In this document: positions 17,412 to 25,884 of the stretch, piece by piece
Numbering within the stretch: position 1 is the stretch's first letter
Layout: each line of letters starts with the position of its first letter
Source of the DNA: Georgenia wutianyii
Lineage (GTDB): Bacteria > Actinomycetota > Actinomycetes > Actinomycetales > Actinomycetaceae
Assembly (NCBI RefSeq): GCF_006349365.1
Contig: NZ_CP040899.1
Span: 2,108,001 to 2,172,000 of the forward strand
Direction: 5' to 3'
DNA length: 64,000 nt
Notes under the pieces: generated by a model
What the model saw: only the letters and a program-made list of their open reading frames with translations
What the model was told of the DNA's origin: nothing
Databases searched by the model: none
Position numbers and translations under genes: made by a program

Positions 17412-17951
17412 TCAGCCTCTCCGGATGCCGCGACGCGCCGCGTACTCCGCGATGGGCACGCGGCCACCGGGCTCGACGCCGAGGGCGGCGGCGAGCTCCG
17501 GGTCGCGGATCGGCGTGGTGAGGTCGCCCAGCTGGAAGAGGAAGGCGACCTCGAGGACGTCGTAGCGGTACCGCCCGCCGGGCAGCCGTTCCTGGAAGCG
17601 CGACGTGCCCGGACCGAACGCGCACTCGGTGAAGGCAAAGCCGCGGGTTCGATTATCGGTGAGGTCGTGGGCGGTCACGGAGGCGACGACGTCGGCCACC
17701 GCCTGCCCGTCGGCCTCGGCGTTCTCGCGGACGACGTCGGCCACGGTGCCGCCGTACCCGCCCAGCCGCTCGACCCCGGGCCAGGCGGAGGCCACTGCCC
17801 GCTGCACGAGGTCGGCCCACGCGACGTCGCCCCCGACGGTGACCTCGACGCCGCCGCACGGCGCGAGGTCGTCGAGGTCGCACGCCGAGGTGTCGACGTC
17901 GAACCGCAGCCGGGGTGCTCCGGGCTGGGCGAAGAGGTCCATGACACCCAT
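17412..17951 (-). CDS. MurB-like fragment, probably not catalytic
   Basis: The protein has about 179 residues (a 188-residue version begins at 17978). It matches the middle of actinobacterial UDP-N-acetylenolpyruvoylglucosamine reductase (MurB): CGGVEVTVGGDVAWADLV, AVASAWPGVERL, ADVVASVTAHD, FTECAFGPGTSRFQ, and YDVLEVAFLFQLGD followed by LGVEPG. In real MurB the second block reads like GIPGSVGATPVQNVGAYGQEV and the third like CGFGYRTSRFK; here the FAD-contacting pattern and the Tyr-Arg are lost. The N-terminal FAD part and the C-terminal catalytic domain are absent. GC-rich codon use remains, so it may be a repurposed or decaying paralogue rather than a cell-wall enzyme. Confidence 0.6.
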   Translation of the reverse strand: MGVMDLFAQPGAPRLRFDVDTSACDLDDLAPCGGVEVTVGGDVAWADLVQRAVASAWPGVERLGGYGGTVADVVRENAEADGQAVADVVASVTAHDLTDNRTRGFAFTECAFGPGTSRFQERLPGGRYRYDVLEVAFLFQLGDLTTPIRDPELAAALGVEPGGRVPIAEYAARRGIRRG

Positions 17952-18108
17952 CCCACGCCCGCCCGCCGGAGCACGCAAGGCCGGGCGCGCCGACTACGGG
18001 GAGGCGGCGAAGGCTCATTGCGCGCAACGGGCACCAGCCCTTCGTGGCGACCGGGGAGGGCGCCAAGTGACCGACCGCCACGGCACTCCCTCGGCCCTCC
18101 GACGCCGC

Positions 18109-18666
18109 TTACAGGCCGGCCTCGGTGACGCCGTGCTCGGCCTGCTCCTGGGTGAAGCCCTCGGAGAGGAGCTGGTCGACCAACCCGTCGCGCGAGAAGG
18201 GCATGGTCTGGAGGTAGCCGGTGGCCGACCGGGTGGCCTCCTCCTCCCAGTCGATGTCGAGCTGGTCGACGGCCCAGGTCGCATCGCGCGCCGGGTAACC
18301 CTCGAACTCGAGCTGGGCGATGAGCCCACTGCGCGACGCCGGCCCGGCGGCGAGGAAGGCCTTGGCCGAGCGCTGTGCGCTGTGGACGTCGGGGGTCGCG
18401 TCCTGGTCGGGAGTCGGGATGGGGTCGGCGTCGGCGGTCGCCTCGGCAGCGGCCCAGCCGGCGTCCTTGAGCTCGGCCTTGTCCGTGCCGCGGACCGCGG
18501 CCTCGTCGGTCATGGCGCCGCAGCCGAGGACAGCGATGAGGAGAGCCGCGGACAGTGCCGGCGTGACCAGTCGCGCAGGCCCTCGCCGCGACCCGCCGCG
18601 GCGGGCGGCGTGGTGCTCCCGTGCGCGCGGCGACGCCGCTCCGGTCGCCTCGCGGTGCTCCGTCAC
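18109..18666 (-). CDS. Ltp-family lipoprotein with two repeats
   Basis: The protein has 185 residues. GTG 18666 follows GGAGGGAGAGG. The N-terminus is basic and rather long, then LVTPALSAALLIAVLGC provides a lipobox with Cys as the anchor. Two Ltp repeats follow: SAKAFLAAGPASRSGLIAQLEFEG and ATGYLQTMPFSRDGLVDQ(L), each ending in a W/V-D-Q or EAGL motif. It is the smaller relative of the protein at 11216-12034 and lies on the same strand as the subtilase, but a terminator separates them. Surface location is expected; the function is open. Confidence 0.75.
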   Translation of the reverse strand: MTEHREATGAASPRAREHHAARRGGSRRGPARLVTPALSAALLIAVLGCGAMTDEAAVRGTDKAELKDAGWAAAEATADADPIPTPDQDATPDVHSAQRSAKAFLAAGPASRSGLIAQLEFEGYPARDATWAVDQLDIDWEEEATRSATGYLQTMPFSRDGLVDQLLSEGFTQEQAEHGVTEAGL

Positions 18667-18756
18667 GGCCTCTCCCTCCTCGGTGCCTCTCCCCGCACTA
18701 TCGGCACGTGCGCGCAAGGCATGAGGACACGACGGGCGCGAGGACGGACAAACGCG

Positions 18757-18795
18757 GCACGGGGCCCTGCACCGTGGTGGTGCAGGACCCCGTGC
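18757..18795 (-). terminator. stem-loop terminator after the subtilase gene
   Basis: A 17-bp stem (18757-18773 with 18779-18795, one mismatch) closes a 5-base loop, 33 bases past the subtilase stop codon. Confidence 0.8.
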
Positions 18796-18827
18796 CGTTC
18801 GAGCTCAGGAGCTCAGGCGTTCAGGTG

Positions 18828-19502
18828 TCAGGGGGTGCGGCGGATCCCGAGGGAGTCCTTGCCGTCCCCGTCCCAGTCACCCACGAAGATCTCGTCCCCG
18901 GCCCGGCCGTAGACCCGGGTGAAGTCCGCCTGGCCGGCGGTCAGGGAGTTCTTCACGAAGTACTGCGCCCCGCGGCGCACCGCGAAGGTGTCCTTCCCGT
19001 CCCCGTCCCAGTCACCCACGAGGGTGACGTCGGCGGGCCGACCGTAGGTGAAGACCTCATCGGCCCGACCCGCGGCGATCGAGTTCTTCACGTGGTAGGT
19101 CGCCCCGCGGCGCACCGCGAAGGAGTCGGCCCCGTCCCCGTCCCAGTCACCGACCAGGACGGAGTCACCGGCCCGGCCGTAGACCACGACCTGGTCCGCC
19201 GGGCCACCGGACAGGGAGTTCTTCACGTGGTACTCCGCCCCGCGGCGCACCGCCAGGGTGTCGGTCCCGTCCCCGTCCCAGTCACCCACGAGCACGACCT
19301 CACCGGGCCGCCCGTAGACGAACACCGCATCGGCTGCCCCGCCACGCGGGGCGTTGTTCACGTGGAACTCGTTGCCCCGCCGCACCGTGATGGTGTCGGT
19401 ACCGTTGCCGTCCCAGTCACCGATGAGCACCTCGTCGGTGAACCGGCCGTAGGCGAACACGTGACCCGCCACCGGCGACCAGCCGTCGTTGAGGAAGAAC
19501 CC
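18828..19502. repeat. five 135-bp tandem repeats inside the subtilase gene
   Basis: The block CCGTCCCCGTCCCAGTCAC (one variant with TTG) starts at 18862, 18997, 19132, 19267 and 19402, an exact 135-bp period. Each unit encodes a 45-residue repeat with a D-x-D-G-D-G loop. Confidence 0.9.
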
Positions 19503-22334
19503 GTACTCCGGCACCGCGGGCTGCTCCGGCTCGACCGGCTGCTCCGGCTCGAGCGGCGGCACCTGGCCGTCGCCGTCGCGGTCGATGACGAAGGCCGGGG
19601 TGGACCACGTCTCGACGTGCGCGGGGTTGGTCGGGTCGCCGAGCGCGCTGAGGGCGCGGACCTCGAGGACGTAGCGGCCGTCGGGCACCGCACTGCGGGC
19701 GGTGCCGGTGGTGGACCGGGTGCCGTCCCACGTCCACGCCGTGAATCCACCCGAGTCACGGCCCACGTGCTGCTCGAACCGGGCCACTGCCTGGCCGGGC
19801 GTCGCCGCGTTCGGGGCGGCGCCCTCGGGCATCGCCTGGAAGACCGTGAACGTCAGGGACTGTGCCGGGTGCTCGAGGTGGATGAGCACCGTGGGCACGT
19901 CGCCGTCGGCCATCGAGAAGAAGGTGTTGGCAGCGGCGAGGTCCCATTCGGCACCGGCCGTGCAGTCGATCCCGATGAGCCGGTCGCACTCGGTGAGCGT
20001 GGCGAGCGCCGGGAGGTCCACGTTGCCGAGGTTCTCCAGCAGCGGGAGCGCCTGGTAGTCACCCGCGAACCCGGCGAACGGCACGCTCAGCGGTTCGCCC
20101 TCGCCCTGCGGGGTGAGGACGACGTACCCGCCGTACTGCGCGAGCTCCAGGCTCGCGGCGGGGCTGATGGTGACCGGGAAGGTCACGCTCTCCCCCGCCG
20201 GGACGGTGACGAGGTCCGGCATGACGACGGTCGCCGCACCACCGAAGAAGCTCGGGTTGTCCGGGTTGCCCGCGGTGGCGAGGGCATCCGTGGACGACAG
20301 GTCGTAGGTCACCGCCGCGTCGCCGTCGTTCGTCACCGTGAGGTTCTTCGTCACGGGCCCGCCCTCGGACTCCCCGAGAGACAGCTTGCCCGGGGTCACC
20401 GTCGTGGTCGCGAGGATCGCGGCGTCGATGTCGAGCATGCCGGCACCCTGGCGGTGGACCGGCTCGAGGAGACCGGCGGTCGCGTTGCCCGACCACGCGG
20501 CGGCGTCGGCGGAGTTCTGCAGGATGTCCCGCACCTCGTGCGCGTCGAGGTCCGGTCGCGCCTGGAGCAGGAGCGCCGCGGCGCCGGCGACGTGCGGCGC
20601 TGCCATGGAGGTGCCGGAGGCGGTGGCGTAGCCGCCCTCCTTCTCCAGCGGGTAGGTCGAGTAGATGTTGCCGCCGGGGGCGCCGATGTCGGGCTTGAGG
20701 CTGAGGTCGGCGGCCAGCCCGTAGGAGCTGAACGAGGAGATCAGCCCGCCGGTCGGGTTCGGCGTCGTGCCCACCTCGTCGGTCCAGGTGAGGGTCGCGC
20801 CCCCGTCGAGCACCGCCGCGTCCGCGGCGAGGCCGGCGGACTGGGAGATGGCGATGACCGGGATGGTGATCGGCGTGGCGCCCTCGACGGTCGGGTTGAT
20901 GAGCCCGGGGACGTTGTTGTAGATGAGCACGGCCGCCGCGCCCGCGGTCTGCGCCCGCAGCGCCTTGGCGTAGAAGCTCGCGTCACAGCCCGAGTCGGCC
21001 GGGTCAGCGCCGCGCTCGATGAGCACCGCCTGGCCGGCGACGGACGTCGGGACGTCCGGGCAGCCGCGCGCCGCGGGAGTGCCCGGGTCACCGAGCCGGG
21101 TCAGCGGCAGGGAGCCCTCGGTCGGCGGCTCGGGCGAGCCGGTGGCCGGGAAGTAGGGGTGCTGCTCGCCGTCGATGTCGACGACGTTGGCGGTCACCGA
21201 GACGTTGTCGAAGGAGGCGACGCCGATGACGTCCTCGCCCACACCGGGCGCTCCGGCCGACCACGTGCCGGAGGCGCCGCTGTTGCCGATGGAGGCGACC
21301 ATGACGACGCCGGCGTCGACGAGGTTGTCGCTCGCCACGGCCGTGGGGTACTGCGGCCAGGTGGAGAAGGCCGAGCCGATGCTCTGGTTGACGACGTCCA
21401 TGCCGTCGGCCAGGGCGCGCTCCATGGCGGCGACCATGATGTCGCTCTCTGTCGAGCCTTCGCAGCCGAAGACGCGGTAGGCGCCGATCTGGGCGTCGGG
21501 CGCGACGCCGCGCACGCCGCCGGCGGCGGTGTCGCCATCAGCGGCGACGATCCCGGCCACGTGCGTGCCGTGACCGCCGCAGTCGTCGGGGTCGGCGTCG
21601 GGGAAGCGCACGGGCTGGTAGCCGGCGCTCGTGGAGTCGGCGTTGAAGTCGTCGCCGACGAAGTCGTAGCCCGCGACGACCTTGTCGTTGGGGAAGGGGG
21701 TCTCGCCGTCGACGCCGGCGCCGCCGAAGTCGGGGTGGTCGTAGTCGACGCCGGTGTCGATGACGCCGACCTTGAGGCCCTCGCCGGTGAAGCCCAGCTC
21801 GCTCTGGGCGACGTCCGCGCCGCTCATCGTCAGCGCGGTGCGCAGCTCCGGCTCGGAGACCGGACGCTCCGGCGCGGCGACGGGCAGGACCGGGTAGACG
21901 GCCCGCACCTGCGGCAGGTCGGCCACGCGCTCGATGTCGGCGTCGTCGATGTCGGCCGAGATTCCGCTCCACAGGCTGGAGAAGGTGTGCCGGACCTCGA
22001 GGTCGATGCCGGCGTCCTGCGCCTCGGAGACGAAGTCGCGCTGGACGCGCTGGACAGAGGCGGTGCTCCCGCCCTGGGTGGTGGGCCGCGGTGCGAACTC
22101 CACGAAGTAGGCGCCCGTCGGCGAGGCGGCGAACTCACTGGTGAGCTCGGCGGCGTCGCCCGGGACGGAGACGCCCAGGTCGGCGGCCGTACCGAGGGAC
22201 GTCACGCCGTCACCGGTGTCGGCGACGGCGGCGGGTCCGGCGAGCGTGAGGACGAGCGCGGTGGCGGCGCCCAGGCTCAGTCCGGCGCGGGCGCAACGGC
22301 GCGCTCCGCGGGGCGAGTGGATCGGTGGTGTCAC
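18828..22334 (-). CDS. secreted S8 subtilisin-like protease with PA domain and C-terminal repeats
   Basis: The protein has 1168 residues. GTG 22334 follows GGGGGAA and opens a signal peptide (ARAGLSLGAATALVLTLAGPAAVA). The order is: an inhibitor-I9-like propeptide; the S8 catalytic core with Asp in VGVIDTGVDYDHPDF, His in GGHGTHVAGIVA, and Ser in ASGTSMAAPHVAGAAA; a protease-associated domain inserted before the Ser (AAAVLIYNNVPGLINP); a beta-rich C-terminal part; and five 45-residue repeats with VGDWDGDG, a calcium-type FG-GAP/VCBS-like loop. It lacks LPXTG, so it should be released or held by the repeats. Role: digestion of external protein. It is divergent from the beta-lactamase-fold gene. 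Confidence 0.9.
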   Translation of the reverse strand: MTPPIHSPRGARRCARAGLSLGAATALVLTLAGPAAVADTGDGVTSLGTAADLGVSVPGDAAELTSEFAASPTGAYFVEFAPRPTTQGGSTASVQRVQRDFVSEAQDAGIDLEVRHTFSSLWSGISADIDDADIERVADLPQVRAVYPVLPVAAPERPVSEPELRTALTMSGADVAQSELGFTGEGLKVGVIDTGVDYDHPDFGGAGVDGETPFPNDKVVAGYDFVGDDFNADSTSAGYQPVRFPDADPDDCGGHGTHVAGIVAADGDTAAGGVRGVAPDAQIGAYRVFGCEGSTESDIMVAAMERALADGMDVVNQSIGSAFSTWPQYPTAVASDNLVDAGVVMVASIGNSGASGTWSAGAPGVGEDVIGVASFDNVSVTANVVDIDGEQHPYFPATGSPEPPTEGSLPLTRLGDPGTPAARGCPDVPTSVAGQAVLIERGADPADSGCDASFYAKALRAQTAGAAAVLIYNNVPGLINPTVEGATPITIPVIAISQSAGLAADAAVLDGGATLTWTDEVGTTPNPTGGLISSFSSYGLAADLSLKPDIGAPGGNIYSTYPLEKEGGYATASGTSMAAPHVAGAAALLLQARPDLDAHEVRDILQNSADAAAWSGNATAGLLEPVHRQGAGMLDIDAAILATTTVTPGKLSLGESEGGPVTKNLTVTNDGDAAVTYDLSSTDALATAGNPDNPSFFGGAATVVMPDLVTVPAGESVTFPVTISPAASLELAQYGGYVVLTPQGEGEPLSVPFAGFAGDYQALPLLENLGNVDLPALATLTECDRLIGIDCTAGAEWDLAAANTFFSMADGDVPTVLIHLEHPAQSLTFTVFQAMPEGAAPNAATPGQAVARFEQHVGRDSGGFTAWTWDGTRSTTGTARSAVPDGRYVLEVRALSALGDPTNPAHVETWSTPAFVIDRDGDGQVPPLEPEQPVEPEQPAVPEYGFFLNDGWSPVAGHVFAYGRFTDEVLIGDWDGNGTDTITVRRGNEFHVNNAPRGGAADAVFVYGRPGEVVLVGDWDGDGTDTLAVRRGAEYHVKNSLSGGPADQVVVYGRAGDSVLVGDWDGDGADSFAVRRGATYHVKNSIAAGRADEVFTYGRPADVTLVGDWDGDGKDTFAVRRGAQYFVKNSLTAGQADFTRVYGRAGDEIFVGDWDGDGKDSLGIRRTP

Positions 22335-22520
22335 GGAGGTTCCCCCATGGTGGTCGGCAAAGGGGGCATCGGTGTGGCCCCCGCACGAACGGTAACCGAG
22401 CGCACCGACACCGGGGAGGGCGGTCTCAGGTCGCGTGACATGTCGGTAACGCGCGAAACAGAGCGGCAACCTCCGGCGGCTTCACTCGTCGTGTCCACCA
22501 CGACGCAGAGAGGACCTCGC

Positions 22521-24482
22521 ATGCGCACAGGATCACGACAGGCGGTCCGGGCGGTGACGGCGGCAGCGCTCGGCGCCGCCCTCGCGCTCGGCGGGGCGGG
22601 CTCCGCCTCCGCCCAGCCGACGCACGACTGGGACAGGCTGCAGGCCGGGCTCGACGCCGTCGTCGCCGACGCGGCAGCGGCCGGGGTCACGCTGAGCGTG
22701 GCCGTCACCGGTCTCGCCGGCGACCACGACGGCGCGAGCCTGGTGGCCGGGACGGACGAGCGGGTCAAGGCGGCGAGCATCATCAAGCTGCCGCTGCTCG
22801 CCACCCTGATGGCCGACGTCGACGCCGGGGACCTCGACCTAGCGGAGGTCGTCACCATCCCCGCCGGCGACCCCAACATCGTGGGCGGCTCGGGCACCCT
22901 CCAGGACCGCTCCTTCCCCCTGGACATCACCGTCGGCGAGCTCATGGAGCTCATGGTCCAGGTCAGCGACAACACCGCCACCAACGTCCTCATCGACCTC
23001 GCGGGCGGGTTCGACGCCGTCAACGAGTACACCGCCGACCTCGGTCTGGAGGACCTCCGGCTCGGCCGCAAGATGATCCACCCGGCCTCCCCTCCCCTCC
23101 AGGAGAACTACATCTCCGCCGCGGAGGTCACCGAGCTCGTCACGCTGCTGTGGGACGGGGGCATCCTCAGCGAGAGCTCGAGCGAGTACGTCCTCGACCT
23201 CATGCGCGGACAGCTCGTCGACACGAAGTTCGGCGCCGTCGTGCCCCGGGCGCACCTGGCGAACAAGACCGGTGAGCTCTCCGACGTGTCGCACGACTCC
23301 GGCGTCATTCTCCTGCCGGGCCGCGAGCTCGCACTCACCGCGACGTCGTCCTTCACCGGCATGCCCCGGGAGGAGGCCGACGTCTTCGTCCAGGAGGCGG
23401 CGCGCGTCGTCTACGACTTCGCCCGCGTCACGGGCGACGTGGCCGACGACGTCGAGACGGTGGTCCAGCCCTTCCTCGACCGCGCGGAGGCGCGCGGAAT
23501 CCGGGCCTCGGTCGGGTTCACCGACCTCGCCGGCGACGGCGGCGCGCTGCTGCTCGGCTCCCCCGCGCCGTACAACCCGGCGAGCGTCATCAAGCTCTCC
23601 CTGCTCGCCACGGTGATGCGCCAGGCCGAGCGCGGCATGCTCAACCTCGACGCGCCGGTGACCATCTCGCCGTACATGGTGGTGGCGGGCTCGGGCAGCC
23701 TGCAGCACGAGCAGATGCCGTACACGACGACGGTGCGTGAGCTGACCCGGCTCATGGTGGTGCAGAGCGACAACACCGCGACCAACGTGCTGCTCTACTA
23801 CACGGGCATCCCGACCACGCGCGAGCTGCTCGACGACCTCGGCCTGGAGGTCATGCGCTTCAACCGGCAGATGTTCCCCGGCGACCGGATCAGCGACCCG
23901 GCCAACGTCCTCGACCTCGCCGACACCATGGGTCTGCTCGAGGCGATGTACGGCGATGACCTGCTCGCCGCCGGCTCGCGGGACCAGATCCTCACCTGGA
24001 TGGGCGACCAGGAGGTCGACACGAAGTTCGGCGCCGTCCTCGACGACGCGCCCGTCGCCCACAAGACCGGGGAGACCGGGAACGTCACCCACGACGTCGG
24101 CTACTTCCTCGTGCCCGGTCACGAGGCCGCCGTCGCGGTGCTCACCGAGGTGACGACGACGTCCTCCTTCGCCGAGGCCCAGGAGATCGGCAACCCCGTG
24201 GTCCAGGAGATCGGGCTGGCGATCTACGAGTACCTCGTGGCGCTCGCCGCCGCCGAGGTGCCCGGTCCGGGTGTGCCGACCAAGGAGCCCACCGCCCCGC
24301 CGACCACCGGCGCCCCGGACCCGGCGCCCGCGCCGGGCGGTGGCGAGGGGCCGACGGCGGGAGGCGGCAGCCTCCCGGTGACGGGCGCGCCGGCCGCGGC
24401 GCTGCTCGGCCTCCTGATTGTCCTGCTCGCCGGAGGGACGGCGGCGGTGTCCACTCGCCGCCGGGCGGCGTCGTTCCGCTAA
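22521..24482 (+). CDS. sortase-anchored tandem beta-lactamase-fold serine hydrolase
   Basis: The protein has 653 residues. ATG 22521 follows GAGAGGACC. A signal peptide (AVTAAALGAALALGGAGSASA) leads into two copies of a class-A-beta-lactamase-like domain. Copy 1 has SIIK, SDNTATN and NKTGE; copy 2 has SVIK, SDNTATN and HKTGE. These are the SxxK, SDN and KTG motifs of the serine penicillin-recognising fold. The class A Glu166 motif (ExxLN) is not visible in either copy, so efficient beta-lactam hydrolysis is doubtful; a peptidase, esterase or wall-related role is possible. A Pro/Thr spacer, LPVTG, a membrane helix and RRR at the end mark a sortase substrate. Confidence 0.82.
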   Translation: MRTGSRQAVRAVTAAALGAALALGGAGSASAQPTHDWDRLQAGLDAVVADAAAAGVTLSVAVTGLAGDHDGASLVAGTDERVKAASIIKLPLLATLMADVDAGDLDLAEVVTIPAGDPNIVGGSGTLQDRSFPLDITVGELMELMVQVSDNTATNVLIDLAGGFDAVNEYTADLGLEDLRLGRKMIHPASPPLQENYISAAEVTELVTLLWDGGILSESSSEYVLDLMRGQLVDTKFGAVVPRAHLANKTGELSDVSHDSGVILLPGRELALTATSSFTGMPREEADVFVQEAARVVYDFARVTGDVADDVETVVQPFLDRAEARGIRASVGFTDLAGDGGALLLGSPAPYNPASVIKLSLLATVMRQAERGMLNLDAPVTISPYMVVAGSGSLQHEQMPYTTTVRELTRLMVVQSDNTATNVLLYYTGIPTTRELLDDLGLEVMRFNRQMFPGDRISDPANVLDLADTMGLLEAMYGDDLLAAGSRDQILTWMGDQEVDTKFGAVLDDAPVAHKTGETGNVTHDVGYFLVPGHEAAVAVLTEVTTTSSFAEAQEIGNPVVQEIGLAIYEYLVALAAAEVPGPGVPTKEPTAPPTTGAPDPAPAPGGGEGPTAGGGSLPVTGAPAAALLGLLIVLLAGGTAAVSTRRRAASFR

Positions 24483-24483
24483 C

Positions 24484-24850
24484 CGCGGGCAGGGCACGGG
24501 GCGGGGAGGTCGCGAGGGGGCGGCCTCCCCGCCCGCGCGAGCGGCGAGGGAGTCCCGGGTGACGGTGGGCAGGCCGGCCCACGACAGGACGCGGTCACCG
24601 TCCGGATTGCCGAACGTGAGCATCGCGATCCCCCACGCCACGGGCACGAGGGCCGCGACCACCACGCCCAGGTGCCTCCTGAGGAGTAGACCGGCACCCG
24701 TCATCCCGGCGAGGTTGCGCGTGAACAGTCCGAGGTCGCCGGAGGCGGTGAGCAGCGTGAGGATCTCGGCCACGAGCCCGGACAGCAGGATGAACCGCGT
24801 CCCGAGCCTGGACGTCTCCGCCCAGCCGAAGTCCGAGCGGGGCCACCTGT
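24484..24850 (-). pseudogene. remnant of a small membrane protein gene
   Basis: The minus strand here has strong G/C third positions and encodes two hydrophobic stretches (FILLSGLVAEILTLLTA and LGVVVAALVPVAWGIAML). No start codon is seen at a sensible place: the frame runs upstream into the end of the alcohol dehydrogenase gene, and downstream it has no stop within the expected length and continues antisense to the hydrolase. A GTG at 24773 is possible but would drop the first helix. The best reading is a gene that lost its start and stop. The family is not recognised. Confidence 0.4.
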
Positions 24851-24869
24851 GGGGCGGCCCCGCTCGCGC

Positions 24870-25805
24870 TCAGTCCCCGATCCGGGCGACGAGGCGGCCG
24901 GTGACCTCGTGGCGCGCAAGCCTGCCGAGGCCCTCGCCGATCTCCTCGAAGCCGATGACCTCGTACGCGGGCTGAATCTCCCCGCGGCGCAGGAGCTCGT
25001 AGACCTCCTCGATATCCTCGACGGTGCCGCCGAGCGAGCCGGTGATGGTCTTGCCGAGGATGGTGTTGGCGTTGATCGTGAACGTCGGCTGCCCGAGCCC
25101 CACCTGGACCACCGTCCCCCCGCGACGGACGGCGTCGAGGGCGCGCTGGGTGGTGTCGTAGCCCGCGTAGTCGACGACGAGGTCGAAGCTCTGGCCGGCC
25201 CACTCCGCGGCATCGGCGACCACGCCGCTGACTCCCGCCGCCCTGGCGAGGTCCCAGACCGACTCCTTCGTCTCCGCGACGTGCACCTCGGCACCCTTGA
25301 GGACCGCGGCACGCGCGCCGACCTGGCCCAGACCCCCGTAGCCGATGACGCCGACCTTCATGCCCTCGCGCGCACCGCCCACCTTGATGATCGCGTGGTA
25401 GGAGGTCATGCCGGCGTCGGTGGCGAGGGCGGCGAGCGCCCAGTCCATGCCCTCGGGCACGCGCGCGAGGTCGGCGGAGTGCGCGACCATCTTGCCGGCG
25501 AACCCGCCGGGGGTGAACATGCCCGCCGGCGGCCTGACGCCGGAGGGGCATACCCCGACGGCGTCGCCCACCTCCCACCCGGTGACCCCCTCGCCGATCG
25601 CACTGATGACGCCGGCGTTCTCGTGGCCCTGGGTCATCGGCAGGAAGGGCATCGCCCGCTCACCGATCTGCATGTACATGACGTCGCTGTGGCACAGCCC
25701 GGCGGCGCGCATGTCGATGACGACCTCGCCCGGCCCCGGCTGGGGGTCAGGGATCTCGTTGAGCGCGATCGGCCTTCCGGTGCCCTCGAACTGCCATGCC
25801 TTCAT
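24870..25805 (-). CDS. zinc-dependent alcohol dehydrogenase (MDR family)
   Basis: The protein has 311 residues. ATG 25805 follows a near-perfect AAGGAGGT. The catalytic zinc ligands are in GLCHSD and GHENAG, and the Rossmann motif is GVIGYGGLGQVGA. The structural-zinc lobe with four cysteines is missing; CPSGVRPPAGMF stands there, which explains the short length and suggests a subfamily with only the catalytic metal. It should oxidise alcohols or reduce aldehydes with NAD(P). A palindrome 49 bases upstream and a divergent LacI gene imply repression by that regulator. Confidence 0.85.
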   Translation of the reverse strand: MKAWQFEGTGRPIALNEIPDPQPGPGEVVIDMRAAGLCHSDVMYMQIGERAMPFLPMTQGHENAGVISAIGEGVTGWEVGDAVGVCPSGVRPPAGMFTPGGFAGKMVAHSADLARVPEGMDWALAALATDAGMTSYHAIIKVGGAREGMKVGVIGYGGLGQVGARAAVLKGAEVHVAETKESVWDLARAAGVSGVVADAAEWAGQSFDLVVDYAGYDTTQRALDAVRRGGTVVQVGLGQPTFTINANTILGKTITGSLGGTVEDIEEVYELLRRGEIQPAYEVIGFEEIGEGLGRLARHEVTGRLVARIGD

Positions 25806-25853
25806 CGCATACCTCCTTGCTCGGATGTCGTGGGGTGGTACGGGAAACGTAGT

Positions 25854-25871
25854 CACTTAATCGTTTAAGTG
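25854..25871. promoter_or_regulatory. LacI-type operator between adh and its regulator
   Basis: CACTTAATCGTTTAAGTG is an 18-bp palindrome with one mismatched pair and a central CG, the style of LacI/GalR operators. It ends one base before the -10 element of the regulator gene and 49 bases from the dehydrogenase start, so one site could control both genes. Confidence 0.7.
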
Positions 25872-25872
25872 T

Positions 25873-25878
25873 TAGCGT
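25873..25878 (+). promoter_or_regulatory. -10 of a leaderless promoter (LacI gene)
   Basis: TAGCGT fits TANNNT and ends exactly six bases before GTG 25885. It abuts the operator, so a bound repressor would block its own promoter. Confidence 0.6.
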
Positions 25879-25884
25879 CGGAGC

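Noticed and set aside
14821..17625. 934-codon minus-strand frame opposite uvrA2
   Set aside because: The composition is a mirror of the real gene, with no domain, while the plus strand has complete ABC motifs.
22839..24483. Minus-strand frame opposite the beta-lactamase-fold gene
   Set aside because: Only its first part beyond 24484 looks coding; the rest is a shadow of the hydrolase gene.
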